Shown here piece by piece: positions 34,912 to 44,060 of a stretch of 64,000 nucleotides of DNA. Below the pieces are notes generated by a model. That model ran no database searches. It worked only from the letters and a program-made list of their open reading frames with translations, and had not been told where the DNA came from. Origin of the DNA: Chitinophaga sp. CB10 (GTDB lineage: Bacteria; Bacteroidota; Bacteroidia; Chitinophagales; Chitinophagaceae); the NCBI GenBank assembly GCA_001870995.2, contig MLAV02000018.1, positions 80,597 to 144,596 on the forward strand, written 5' to 3'. The number at the start of each line of letters is the position of its first letter. Position 1 is the first letter of the stretch. The position numbers were made by a program, and so were the translations under genes.

Positions 34912-36129
34912 ATGAAAACATTTAACGTTCCGGTGATATATCGCAGTCCGCTGATTACGGCTATCAAAAATAAACGTAAGCAGCAGGACCGCATGAAGAA
35001 AGACTTTACCCCTACCGTACTGGATTTCGGCCCGCTTAAAATACTCCTGGCCCGCCACTTCGGCTTCTGCTACGGGGTGGAAAACGCCATCGAAATCGCT
35101 TTCAGAACCGTAGACGAAAACCCGGACAAACGCATTTTCCTGCTCAGCGAAATGATCCACAACCCCCATGTAAACAACGACCTCCTCAGCAGGGGCGTGC
35201 GTTTCCTCATGGATACCGGCGGCAGGCAACTCGTGCCCTGGGAAGAGCTGCAGCCGGATGATATCGTGATCGTGCCCGCCTTTGGCACCACCCTGGAAAT
35301 TGAAAAACACCTGGAAAGCCTGGGCATCGAACCGCTGAAATACAATACCACCTGCCCTTTCGTGGAAAGGGTATGGAATAAGGCCGAGCAGATCGGGGAA
35401 AAAAATTACACCGTCATCGTTCACGGCAAACCCAAACACGAGGAAACCCGGGCTACCTTCAGCCACAGTAAGGCTAATACCGCTACCATCGTGGTGAAGG
35501 ACATGCAGGAAGCCATCGTGCTGGGAGAATTCATCACGGGCAAACGCCCCGCGTCCGATTTTGCGGCGACCTTCGCCGGGCAGTTTTCCGAAGGCTTCGA
35601 CGTGGAGCGGGACCTGCAGCGGGTTGGCGTGGTCAACCAAACGACCATGCTGGCAACGGAAACCCAGGCCATCGCCGACTATATCAAAAATATTATGGTG
35701 GAAAAATACGGCCTCACGGAAGCGACCATCGGGGAACGCTTTGCCGACACCCGGGATACGCTTTGCTACGCCACCAACGATAACCAGACTGCCGTGACAG
35801 GCATGTTACAGGAGCCGGCGGACCTGGCCGTGGTAGTCGGCGGATACAACAGCTCCAATACCTCGCACCTGGTGGAGCTTTGCGAAGAAAAGCTGCCGAC
35901 CTACTTTGTGTCCGACCCGGCGCAGCTGGCATCCCGTTCTTCCATCTACCACTACGACTTTCACCATAAACAGGAGCTGCACAGCGACCAGTTCCTGCCG
36001 GAAAAAGAACAGGTGACGATTTTGCTGACAAGCGGCGCTTCCTGCCCGGACGCATTAGTAGAAGGCGTTATACGTCGACTCCTCTCCTTCTATGACCTGG
36101 AACACCTGGCGGATGAGTTGGCTGTATAA
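34912..36129 (+). CDS. ispH: 4-hydroxy-3-methylbut-2-enyl diphosphate reductase
   Basis: Last step of the MEP isoprenoid pathway, making IPP and DMAPP with a 4Fe-4S cluster. The 405-residue protein has the three cluster Cys: C53 in HFGFCYGVENA, C148 in YNTTCPFV and C378 in SGASCPDALVEGV. VNQTTMLATET and the histidine sites of the substrate pocket are also present. It is longer than the E. coli enzyme through an insert in the middle and a leader of about 40 residues, the usual Bacteroidota form. A terminator follows. Confidence 0.95.
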   Translation: MKTFNVPVIYRSPLITAIKNKRKQQDRMKKDFTPTVLDFGPLKILLARHFGFCYGVENAIEIAFRTVDENPDKRIFLLSEMIHNPHVNNDLLSRGVRFLMDTGGRQLVPWEELQPDDIVIVPAFGTTLEIEKHLESLGIEPLKYNTTCPFVERVWNKAEQIGEKNYTVIVHGKPKHEETRATFSHSKANTATIVVKDMQEAIVLGEFITGKRPASDFAATFAGQFSEGFDVERDLQRVGVVNQTTMLATETQAIADYIKNIMVEKYGLTEATIGERFADTRDTLCYATNDNQTAVTGMLQEPADLAVVVGGYNSSNTSHLVELCEEKLPTYFVSDPAQLASRSSIYHYDFHHKQELHSDQFLPEKEQVTILLTSGASCPDALVEGVIRRLLSFYDLEHLADELAV

Positions 36130-36172
36130 AAAATTTTAATTTGTAAGCAAATCCCTCACAAGTATATAATGC

Positions 36173-36200
36173 AAAAAAGACACCTTCCGGTGTCTTTTTT
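36173..36200 (+). terminator. Terminator after ispH
   Basis: Stem 36173-36184 with 36189-36200 (core GACACC/GGTGTC), loop TTCC, followed by a T run. Confidence 0.85.
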
Positions 36201-36397
36201 CTTTGGGGCTAATCACGCTAGTAATGCAGAGAATAAAATCTTTATATAATAGTATTATTGAAATCGTAATACAAAGCTAAACTTTAGCTAAAACTCGCGC
36301 AACACCCAATTAATATCCGGTAGCAATTTTACTATAAGTGGTATAAAAACGTATAAATCTGGAATTCGCATTTCAGATTGATACTTAGGTTCTAATG

Positions 36398-37162
36398 CTA
36401 GAACTGCATTGCCTTTTTGAGGAATTCGGCTTTGCGTCTTCTGGACACTTCCACCTGCGTGCCATCGCTCATGAGGGCAAAACCGCCTTCGCCCTGGATG
36501 TAGGACTGCATTTGCTGCAGGTTGATCAGGTGGGAGTTGTGGACCCTGAAAAAGTCCACATCCGTGAGCAGTTCTTCAAACTCCTTGAGCGGGCGGGATA
36601 CCATCAGGTTCTTTTTATCCGTAAAGAATATCTTCGTGTAGTTGCCGGTAGACTCGCACCGCACAATATTTTGCACGGACATAAACACCAGTCCGTTGAT
36701 GGTAGGCAGAGCAATTTTCTTATGCGTTTGCTGCAGGGTTTTCATATTCTGTAAAAACACTTCCAGCGGCGAAGCGGCAGGGTCCTTGCTTTTGTTTGCC
36801 TGCTTTTCGCGGAACTTCTCCAGCGCATCCTGCAATTCCTTTACGCTAAAGGGTTTCAGCAGGTAGTCGAGCGCGTTGAACTTTATTGCTTTCAGGGCGT
36901 ACTGCTCGTAGGCGGTGGTAAATATAACGTCGAAGGTTACCCGCTCATACTGGCGCAAGAGGTCAAACCCGTTCTGGTGCGGCATCTCCACGTCCAGGAA
37001 TACCAGGTCCGGCTGCATTTCATCTATCATTTCGCGGGCTTCTTTCACGCTTTGAGCGGCCCCTATCACATTTACACCCGGGCATTTTTTCAGTAACATC
37101 GTTTGCAGCGCTTCAATACAGTGTTGCTCATCATCTACGATAATGGCTTTTATCTCACTCAT
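36398..37162 (-). CDS. LytTR-family response regulator
   Basis: A 254-residue response regulator: receiver domain (1-120) with acidic pocket D10-D11, phosphoacceptor D57 in LVFLDVEMP, and K in YLLKPFS. A LytTR DNA-binding domain (about 150-250) has NIVRCESTGNYTKIFF and FFRVHNSHLINLQQMQSY. It is encoded 20 bp after its likely kinase and should bind DNA when phosphorylated. Target genes are not evident from the context. Confidence 0.94.
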   Translation of the reverse strand: MSEIKAIIVDDEQHCIEALQTMLLKKCPGVNVIGAAQSVKEAREMIDEMQPDLVFLDVEMPHQNGFDLLRQYERVTFDVIFTTAYEQYALKAIKFNALDYLLKPFSVKELQDALEKFREKQANKSKDPAASPLEVFLQNMKTLQQTHKKIALPTINGLVFMSVQNIVRCESTGNYTKIFFTDKKNLMVSRPLKEFEELLTDVDFFRVHNSHLINLQQMQSYIQGEGGFALMSDGTQVEVSRRRKAEFLKKAMQF

Positions 37163-37182
37163 TTATGTAGGTTTTAGGAAGT

Positions 37183-39144
37183 TCAGAAAATAAATTCTGC
37201 CGGTAATACAATGGTAACGCGGGTTCCGGTTGGCTCCCCGGCATCATTCCGGAGGTCCGTCACCTCCACGCTGGCGTCCTTATTGTTGATCTTACGGATC
37301 AGGTCAATGCGCCCCTGCGTTACTTTCATACCAACGGAATTATGCGTCTTACCTTTACGCTCTTTAATTTCCATGGCCTTCTGCCGGCCGATGCCATTGT
37401 CCTCAATGGTGCAGACCAGGCTGCGGCCGCTCAGCCGTATCCGGATATCCAGTTGCCCTTTTTCCGCCAGCTTATGCACCAGGCCGTGCCAGATGGCGTT
37501 TTCCACATAAGGTTGCAGGATCATGGGTGGGATCAGCACTTCCTCGTCGTTGATATCATCGGCCACCTCAATATGGTAATCAAAGATACCATTACATCTC
37601 AATGATTCAAGGTCCAGGTATAACTGTAAGGATTCCAGCTCTTTATTCAGCGGCACAAAGGTATGCTGGGTATTATCCTGGATCAGCCGCATGAGTTTGG
37701 AGAATTTGGTCAGGTAATCGCTCGCTTCTTCCTGGTTATTGCTCCAGATATACCGGTGGATGGAACTCAGGGAATTGAAGATAAAATGCGGGTTCATCTG
37801 CGAACGGAGGGAGCGCAGTTCCAGTTGCAGCCGCTGTTTGTTCTCTTCCAGGTTGCGGTGGCGGATGTAAAAGAAGCCGCCTACCGCCATCATCACGAGA
37901 AACGCGATCAGGGAGAAAATCAGCAGCACATTGCGTTTGGTGCGCATCTGCGCCATAATTTTGTCGTGTTCCAGGGTGCGGATCTGGTTATCTTTCAGGT
38001 CCACGTCGTATATGGTTTGCATCTGGTTAAGGGCCATGGCCGACTTCTCATCCAATATGCTATCCTTATACAACAGGGATTTATCCGTTGCTTCCAGGGA
38101 TTTCCGGAAATCCCCGCTGCTTTTGTAATCCTCCGCCATGGCCTTGTAAGTATCCATGAGGATGGATTTGAATCCCCAATACGCGCTCAAACCGATGGCC
38201 TGCCGGAAGAACTGGTGGGCTTCTTCATGCTTGCCCTGGGCGCTCAGCAGCTTGCCGATGTTCATATAGCTTTCGGCGATATGCACTTTATCATCCACCT
38301 GGTCGTTGGCACGGAGGGCTTTTTGGAGGTATTCCATAGCCAGGGGATATTCCTTTTTTTCCTGGTAGGCGGAGCCCAGGCAGTTATAACAGATGACCAT
38401 GCCGGTCACGTTCTTCAGCTTTTCGTTGATGGCAAGGGAGCTTTTATAGTACTGTATCGCCATGTCCAGCTTGCCCTGGCCCTGGTAGGCATAACCCAGG
38501 TTGCCAAGGTTGATGGCCATTCCCAGCGGGTTGTTACTTTCTTCTTCCAGCTTCAGGGCATGCTGGAACCGTTCGATGGCTTCGTCGTACTTCTTTTCCG
38601 TCAGCTGGATGTTGCCGATGCTGTTGGTGGCCACGCAGATGTTTTTCACATTCTGTATCCGCTCGGCGATCTGCAGGGCGGCGAAGTGGAAGTCGAACGC
38701 CTTCTGCAGCTTATCCTGCCGGCGGCAGTCCACGCCCGCGTTGTTGAGCGACTGGCACAGGAGCAGGGAATCTTTGGCTTCCCGGGCGTATTTCACGGCG
38801 CGCTCATGATAGTCTTCCGCGAGGATGTACTGGGATTTATTTCTTTTACTGGTGCCGAGTTCATTATAAGCGAGGGCCAGGCCTTTGGGGTATTTCAGCT
38901 GCTGGCTCAGCGCGATGGCTTCGAGGATGAATGCATTTTCAGTTTTGGTAGCGTCGAAGTAGCGGGCGGTAGTGCGGCCTTTGTCCAGCATGACCCGCAC
39001 GGTGGCGGTATCCGGCCGCAGCTGGCGTACGGAATCCAGCAGGCGGAAAGTGATGACGGAGTCCTGTGCGCATACACGGGGCAAAGCTCCTAACAGGCAA
39101 AGGAGCAGGAGGCTACATACTGATTTGATTGACATTGACAGCAA
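37183..39144 (-). CDS. TPR-containing sensor histidine kinase (LytS/YehU-type)
   Basis: A 653-residue membrane kinase. A signal peptide (1-26) leads to a periplasmic sensor of eight or more TPR units (about 60-370), a coiled segment, one transmembrane helix (about 412-432), and a histidine-kinase domain with H453 in QMNPHFIFNSLSSIHRYI. The ATP-binding part has PYVENAIWHGLVHK and EDNGIGRQKA. The TPR sensor and class suggest response to a peptide or protein ligand, but the signal is unknown. It forms an operon with the LytTR regulator. Confidence 0.93.
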   Translation of the reverse strand: MLSMSIKSVCSLLLLCLLGALPRVCAQDSVITFRLLDSVRQLRPDTATVRVMLDKGRTTARYFDATKTENAFILEAIALSQQLKYPKGLALAYNELGTSKRNKSQYILAEDYHERAVKYAREAKDSLLLCQSLNNAGVDCRRQDKLQKAFDFHFAALQIAERIQNVKNICVATNSIGNIQLTEKKYDEAIERFQHALKLEEESNNPLGMAINLGNLGYAYQGQGKLDMAIQYYKSSLAINEKLKNVTGMVICYNCLGSAYQEKKEYPLAMEYLQKALRANDQVDDKVHIAESYMNIGKLLSAQGKHEEAHQFFRQAIGLSAYWGFKSILMDTYKAMAEDYKSSGDFRKSLEATDKSLLYKDSILDEKSAMALNQMQTIYDVDLKDNQIRTLEHDKIMAQMRTKRNVLLIFSLIAFLVMMAVGGFFYIRHRNLEENKQRLQLELRSLRSQMNPHFIFNSLSSIHRYIWSNNQEEASDYLTKFSKLMRLIQDNTQHTFVPLNKELESLQLYLDLESLRCNGIFDYHIEVADDINDEEVLIPPMILQPYVENAIWHGLVHKLAEKGQLDIRIRLSGRSLVCTIEDNGIGRQKAMEIKERKGKTHNSVGMKVTQGRIDLIRKINNKDASVEVTDLRNDAGEPTGTRVTIVLPAEFIF

Positions 39145-39310
39145 GTTAGGAAAAAAGCGCTTTTTTTCATGGGGGTGGGGCTTTAAAGGATGGTTAAGGG
39201 TACAGGCGTAGCCGTGTCAGAAAAAGCAGGTATAGGGGTTGGGGGAAAAACTAATGCCGCTGCGCCACCAGTTGCACGGCCTGCGCGCTATAGCTGCCAA
39301 TGCATTATGC

Positions 39311-39342
39311 CATGGCAGCAAGTTCGCGAACCTGCTGCCATG
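39311..39342. promoter_or_regulatory. 32-base near-perfect palindrome
   Basis: CATGGCAGCA (39311-39320) pairs with TGCTGCCATG (39333-39342) around the core GTTCGCGAAC; only one A/C pair is mismatched. It lies 22 bases after the GH130 stop and has no T run, so it may be a protein-binding site or a structured 3' end. Confidence 0.5.
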
Positions 39343-39363
39343 TTAAGGTAAACGTACCATGCA

Positions 39364-40539
39364 TTACCGGTTCGCCTCAATGATGGCCATCACGGTATCT
39401 ACGCTGGCGGCTGACCGGAAGCGGTCCGGCGCCGTGTTTTTCACATAGTCCAGCAGGCGGTCGATCGAGGATACCGCCACATGCATGCGGGTATCAGAGG
39501 AAGCATAATATATTAACACCCGGCCGTCGTCGTCAGCGATCCAGCCGTTGGAAAAAAGCACGTTGGATACATCTCCTGTCCTTTCCGGCCCTTCCGGCGC
39601 CATCAAATAGCCGGCGGGCTTATGGGTTACTTTGGTGATATCCCGGAGGTCCGTCATGAACATATATAATACATAGCGGAACCCGGCGGCGGTGTTACGC
39701 ACACCGTGCGCCAGGTGCAGCCAGCCTTCAGCAGTTTTGATAGGGGCAGGCCCCTGGCCGTTTTTCAATTCACTGATGGTATGGTAGTGGCGGGGATCGA
39801 TCACGGTTTCGGTAGTTACCACGGCCCGGGTCATATCTTTCGTATAGCCGATGGCGATACCACCGCCGGAACCGGCTTCGATGAAATTGTCCTGCGGGCG
39901 GGTATAGAGCGCATACTGCCCGTTTACAAACTCCGGGTGCAGCACTACGTTGCGTTGCTGGGGCGAGCTGGTAACGAGGTCCGGCAGGCGTTCCCACTGT
40001 TCCATATCGCGGGTGCGGATGATGCCGCATTGCGCAATAGCGGACGACATGTCGCCCGGCGCTGCAGCCGGATCTTTCCGTTCCGTGCAGAAGAGGCCGT
40101 AGATATAACCGTCTTCATGGGCGGTCAGGCGTACATCGTAGACGTTTACATCCGGGTCGCCGGTTTCCGGGATGCGCACCGGCGCCGGGCGGAATTGCCA
40201 TTGCTGGATGCCATCCTTACTTTCTGCGATGGCGAAGAAAGACTTCCGGTCGGCCCCTTCCACGCGCACCATCAGCAGGTATTTATCCTGCCATTTGATA
40301 GCGCCGGCATTAAAGGTGGCGTTAATCCCGAAGCGCTCCATCAGGTAAGGGTTGCGGCCGGGGTTAAGATCGTAACGCCAATGCAGCGGGGTATGCGCTG
40401 CCGTTAGTATCGGGTAGCGGTACCGTTCGAAGATACCGTTGCCGGGCAGTATAGGTTCGTTTACCAAGGTTAGCAGCGCCGACTGCTCGCGTTGCAGGTC
40501 ATTAAGCCGTTGACTGAATATTTCTTCTCGCATGCTCAT
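39364..40539 (-). CDS. GH130 phosphorylase, mannosylglucose phosphorylase type
   Basis: Splits a beta-1,4-mannosyl saccharide with inorganic phosphate to give mannose 1-phosphate. The 391-residue protein has the GH130 five-blade pattern, with GRNPYLMERFGINATFNAGAI and the catalytic Asp135 in VYDVRLTAHEDGYIYGLFCTER, the form seen in 4-O-beta-D-mannosyl-D-glucose phosphorylases. No signal peptide is present, so it works in the cytoplasm on an imported sugar. It starts 7 bp after the symporter stop. The family is sure, the exact substrate probable. Confidence 0.88.
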   Translation of the reverse strand: MSMREEIFSQRLNDLQREQSALLTLVNEPILPGNGIFERYRYPILTAAHTPLHWRYDLNPGRNPYLMERFGINATFNAGAIKWQDKYLLMVRVEGADRKSFFAIAESKDGIQQWQFRPAPVRIPETGDPDVNVYDVRLTAHEDGYIYGLFCTERKDPAAAPGDMSSAIAQCGIIRTRDMEQWERLPDLVTSSPQQRNVVLHPEFVNGQYALYTRPQDNFIEAGSGGGIAIGYTKDMTRAVVTTETVIDPRHYHTISELKNGQGPAPIKTAEGWLHLAHGVRNTAAGFRYVLYMFMTDLRDITKVTHKPAGYLMAPEGPERTGDVSNVLFSNGWIADDDGRVLIYYASSDTRMHVAVSSIDRLLDYVKNTAPDRFRSAASVDTVMAIIEANR

Positions 40540-40546
40540 TTTTTAT

Positions 40547-42373
40547 TTACACTTCATTTTTTTCGAGGGAATTCCACCAGTATTTTTTCAGCAGCAACAG
40601 CGTTACCACCAGTATGGCTGCGGAAATGTACATGGGCGCCTGCTGTTGCAGCACGAGGTACATGGGCAATGCCATGAGGCAGAGCTGCGCGATAATACCG
40701 GTGACCACATTAAACATATCGCGGCCAAAATTGCGGTTGGGCTGCAAGGCCGGATTTTCCTGCCACATACGGCGCAGCACCGGCTGCCAAAAGCCCCAGG
40801 GGCGTACGTTATAATAAAACTGTTCGAGTACTTTTTGCTCCACCGGGGGCGTGGCCAGCGTGCCGGCAATACAACCCGCGAGGGAGATGATCAGGATAAC
40901 GGGGAAGTACCAAAGGTTTAACCCCGTGAAGATATAAGGGCATACCAGCGCTGCGGCAATACCGGCCAGCATACCCCAGAAGAAGCCGTAGCCGTTGAAA
41001 CGCCACCAGTACCACTTGAGCACGTTGGCTGCCACGTAACCGCCCCACAGGCCGGATACCAGCCATTGCAGCACGCTGTTCACATCTTTGGCAAACACCC
41101 CGATGATAATACTGGCGACCACTACGAGTATGCCGGAGAGATAGTTGATGCTGCTGATCTTACGGTTGCTTGCCTTTGGATCGATGTACTTCAGGTACAC
41201 GTCGTTTACAATATACGCCTGCGCCGCGTTGAGCGTGCCGGCAAACGTACCTATGAAGGAGGCCAGCATGCCGGCTACCAGCAAGCCCATGACGCCTACC
41301 GGCGCAAAGCTGCTGATGGCCGCCGGCAATATTTTTTCGAAATCGATATGATCCCCCGTTTTGAGGTTGAGTTGTTTGTAGTAGATGAGCCCCAGTACGG
41401 CGAATCCGATGATCATCAGGTATCTTACCGGCATCAGTACGATGGATACAAAGCCGCTCATTTTTGCGGCCTCCTGCGGACTACGGGTGCTGAGGATCTT
41501 CTGCATGTCGTAGTTGGGCGCCGGGCCGGCCAGGCTTACCAGCAATCCTTTGAACACCATCATCATGAAGAAGGCGCCAAAAAGCGTATAGCCGTCACTG
41601 TTAATTTTTTCATTTACCTCGGGGATGATGCGGCTCCAATCCAGGTCCAGCTTCCATCCGAAGAAGGGGTTAAACCAACCTTCCGGCACGTTCAGCGCAT
41701 GTACTGCGAGCGCGCGCATGGCGATGACGGCAATGATCACGGCCGCGGCGGTACGGATGACGTATTGTACGGCATCTGCCCACACAATACTGCTCATACC
41801 ACCGAGTATGCTGTAAAAAACGGCGAAGAGCGCAAACGCAACGCCATAGAGATGCGGCACGTACTCCGGCTGCACGGTGAAAGGTACATACGGCGCAATG
41901 TTTTGCCAGGGTATGAATATCTCCATAAACTTGCCCAACCCTACAAAGCCATAGGCCATAAAGCCCAGGCAGCTGATCAGCGCAAATACCACCGTGATGG
42001 TATGCGATAAGGCGGCGTCGCGGCCATTGCCAAAACGGGTGATGATCCATTCAGCACCTGTGCTGACATTAGAGCGCCTCAGCCACGCACTCACGAATAC
42101 CATCATGAACACCTGGTTGAAGATCGGCCATAGCCACGGTATCCAGATGCTTTTCATGCCATATACGAACGTCAGCGTTACCAGCCACATAGTGCCGGAT
42201 ATGTCAAACATATCGGCGGCGTTGGAAAGGCCCAGCATGTACCAGGGGAGCGACTTACCCCCCAGCATATACGCAGTTTTGTTTTGCTTTGCTTTTCTTC
42301 TTAATAAGAGTCCTATCAGAACAATAATTCCCAGGTAAATGCCGATGATTACCCAATCGATCAGTTGCAACAT
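40547..42373 (-). CDS. Sodium:solute symporter (SSS family)
   Basis: A 608-residue inner-membrane protein with about 14 hydrophobic helices. It shows the SSS pattern: an early helix IGIYLGIIVLIGLLLRRKA, YMLGGKSLPWYMLGLSNAADMFDISG, the GGMSSIVWADAVQ signature, and LLVAGMLASFIGTFAGTLNAAQAYIVNDVYLKYIDP. It probably brings in a sugar with Na+. It is encoded directly before the GH130 enzyme and after SusC/SusD, which suggests it carries the mannosyl saccharide released in the periplasm. Confidence 0.9.
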   Translation of the reverse strand: MLQLIDWVIIGIYLGIIVLIGLLLRRKAKQNKTAYMLGGKSLPWYMLGLSNAADMFDISGTMWLVTLTFVYGMKSIWIPWLWPIFNQVFMMVFVSAWLRRSNVSTGAEWIITRFGNGRDAALSHTITVVFALISCLGFMAYGFVGLGKFMEIFIPWQNIAPYVPFTVQPEYVPHLYGVAFALFAVFYSILGGMSSIVWADAVQYVIRTAAAVIIAVIAMRALAVHALNVPEGWFNPFFGWKLDLDWSRIIPEVNEKINSDGYTLFGAFFMMMVFKGLLVSLAGPAPNYDMQKILSTRSPQEAAKMSGFVSIVLMPVRYLMIIGFAVLGLIYYKQLNLKTGDHIDFEKILPAAISSFAPVGVMGLLVAGMLASFIGTFAGTLNAAQAYIVNDVYLKYIDPKASNRKISSINYLSGILVVVASIIIGVFAKDVNSVLQWLVSGLWGGYVAANVLKWYWWRFNGYGFFWGMLAGIAAALVCPYIFTGLNLWYFPVILIISLAGCIAGTLATPPVEQKVLEQFYYNVRPWGFWQPVLRRMWQENPALQPNRNFGRDMFNVVTGIIAQLCLMALPMYLVLQQQAPMYISAAILVVTLLLLKKYWWNSLEKNEV

Positions 42374-42459
42374 TGTTTTGGTTTTTGATCTTCACAAGTT
42401 ACGAGGTGTTTGTACTTCGCGGACATATTTCCAGGACCTGTTTAGGATGTTTGATATGA

Positions 42460-42488
42460 AACCGCCGGGATTTAAGGCCCCGGCGGTT
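42460..42488 (-). terminator. Hairpin between susD and the symporter gene
   Basis: Stem AACCGCCGGG (42460-42469) with its complement (42479-42488), but only a short T stretch follows. It may lower expression of the two downstream genes relative to SusC/D, or end the SusC/D transcript. Confidence 0.5.
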
Positions 42489-42521
42489 TTCCAGGAGATG
42501 AAACCATCCCCCGGAACGCTG

Positions 42522-44039
42522 CTATTGTTTATCCCACCAAACACGCGTCATATATTCATCCTTACCCTGGTTGGTAATGGCTGACTGAATACCTTTCGGA
42601 TTGTTCACCTGCTCGCTGAGCATATAGGTGAGCCTGCGCGGAATTTGCCCGTTGGTAATATTTCCCGGGTAGTTCACCGGCGTGAGCGCAGGATAGCCGG
42701 TGCGGCGCCAGTTGGCGTGCGACTCCCAACCATTCAGGAAGGTAGCCACCCAGTACTGGTTGCCCAGGGCTTTGAGCTGGTCTGCAGCCGTAGCCGGGAA
42801 CGGATTGGCGGCGAGGTAGGCCTGTATTTGCTGGGCGCTGATCACGCCATTGTCCCCATACATGGCCTGCTGTTTCATGGAATTGGTAACGGCGGCGGCG
42901 TACATGGCGGCGGCATCGCCGGTGGTCCATCCTTTCACGATCAGCTCCGCCTGCATGAGCTGCACTTCCGCCGGCGTCAGCAGGAAGGTAGGCGCCGTCA
43001 GCTGCAGGATGGTTTTGGTGTTGAGCGTGGAGAAATCTTTCAGCGGGATTGTTGGATAGGCCGCTTTGAAAGAGTTTGCATCCAGGCCGTTAGGCAGGCC
43101 TTTCTGGCTGGCGAGGGCGGTATCCCCGCTGACGGTGCTGACGAATACGCGGCGGCGCGGGTCGCCGGTGTTGGTCAGGTAATCCAGGAAGTATTTGCTG
43201 ATCTTGATTTTTTCGTTGGCCAGGTCGTAGCTGTTAAACGTATAGGTGATGGGGTTAGCCACCGCATTTCTTTCCGCGGAATGCCTGATGGCGCACACAT
43301 CTTCCGGGAGGGACATTACGCCGCCGGCCAGGGCTTTTGCCGCCCATTCCTTCGCTTTGGCGAGGTCCTGCTTCTCCATGCGGAGGGCGAGCTTCAGCAT
43401 GAGGGAGTAAGCGAGTTTTTTCCATTTGGAGAGGTCGCCGTTATACACCACATCAGCGGTACCCAGCGGATTTTTAGCAGCGTCAAAAGCGGCCACTGCT
43501 TCGCTCAGCTCCTTCAGCATGTCCGCATAGATCTCGGACTGTTTGTTGTAGTCAGGCGCGAAGTTGCCGCTCACATAGCCTTTGCCGGCATCGAAGTAAG
43601 GCACGTCCCCGTAGGCGTCCGTCAGGCGCTGGAATACCAGCACCTTCCAGATCCTGGCGGCGCTGAGCAGGTTGACCTGTGCAGGATCGTTCTTCACAAA
43701 TTCCATCAGCTGCACGATGTTGTTTACCAGCAACCCGTAGGAATCATCAAAGAGGTTGCCGGCGTTATCATTTTTCAGGTACTTATCCCCTTCCCCGCCG
43801 TCCAGCGTTTCCGTGGAGGCCAGCTGTTGCATGGCCATCATATCAAACGCCAGGTTGGTGCGGCGGATGCTGCCCCTGCCCAAAGTGGCGGTGGCTACCT
43901 CCGCGTTGCTCAGCATGGTGAGCGGGGGTACGCTGGTAGGGTTGTTCGGGTTCCTGTTCAGTTCTTCCAGGTCTTTGGTGCAGCTGGCAGCCAGCAGCAT
44001 CAGGGAAGCGCCTATATGTGCGAGGTATTTTCTTTTCAT
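42522..44039 (-). CDS. SusD/RagB-like nutrient-binding lipoprotein
   Basis: Surface lipoprotein that caps the SusC channel and binds the glycan. Starting at 44039 (MKRKYLAHIGASL) gives a lipoprotein signal with lipobox LLAASC, so the mature protein starts at that Cys; an ATG four codons upstream (44051) is possible. The 505 residues match the SusD-like family that includes SusD-homologue 2 proteins: NRNPNNPTSVPPLTMLSNAEVATATL, TPAEVQLMQAELIVKGW, and the end MTRVWWDKQ. It starts about 20 bp after susC. Confidence 0.92.
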   Translation of the reverse strand: MKRKYLAHIGASLMLLAASCTKDLEELNRNPNNPTSVPPLTMLSNAEVATATLGRGSIRRTNLAFDMMAMQQLASTETLDGGEGDKYLKNDNAGNLFDDSYGLLVNNIVQLMEFVKNDPAQVNLLSAARIWKVLVFQRLTDAYGDVPYFDAGKGYVSGNFAPDYNKQSEIYADMLKELSEAVAAFDAAKNPLGTADVVYNGDLSKWKKLAYSLMLKLALRMEKQDLAKAKEWAAKALAGGVMSLPEDVCAIRHSAERNAVANPITYTFNSYDLANEKIKISKYFLDYLTNTGDPRRRVFVSTVSGDTALASQKGLPNGLDANSFKAAYPTIPLKDFSTLNTKTILQLTAPTFLLTPAEVQLMQAELIVKGWTTGDAAAMYAAAVTNSMKQQAMYGDNGVISAQQIQAYLAANPFPATAADQLKALGNQYWVATFLNGWESHANWRRTGYPALTPVNYPGNITNGQIPRRLTYMLSEQVNNPKGIQSAITNQGKDEYMTRVWWDKQ

Positions 44040-44060
44040 AACATTTCTCATTAACAGTGA

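Noticed and set aside
42645..44054. 469-codon plus-strand frame opposite susD
   Set aside because: Shadow of a clear SusD family gene on the other strand.
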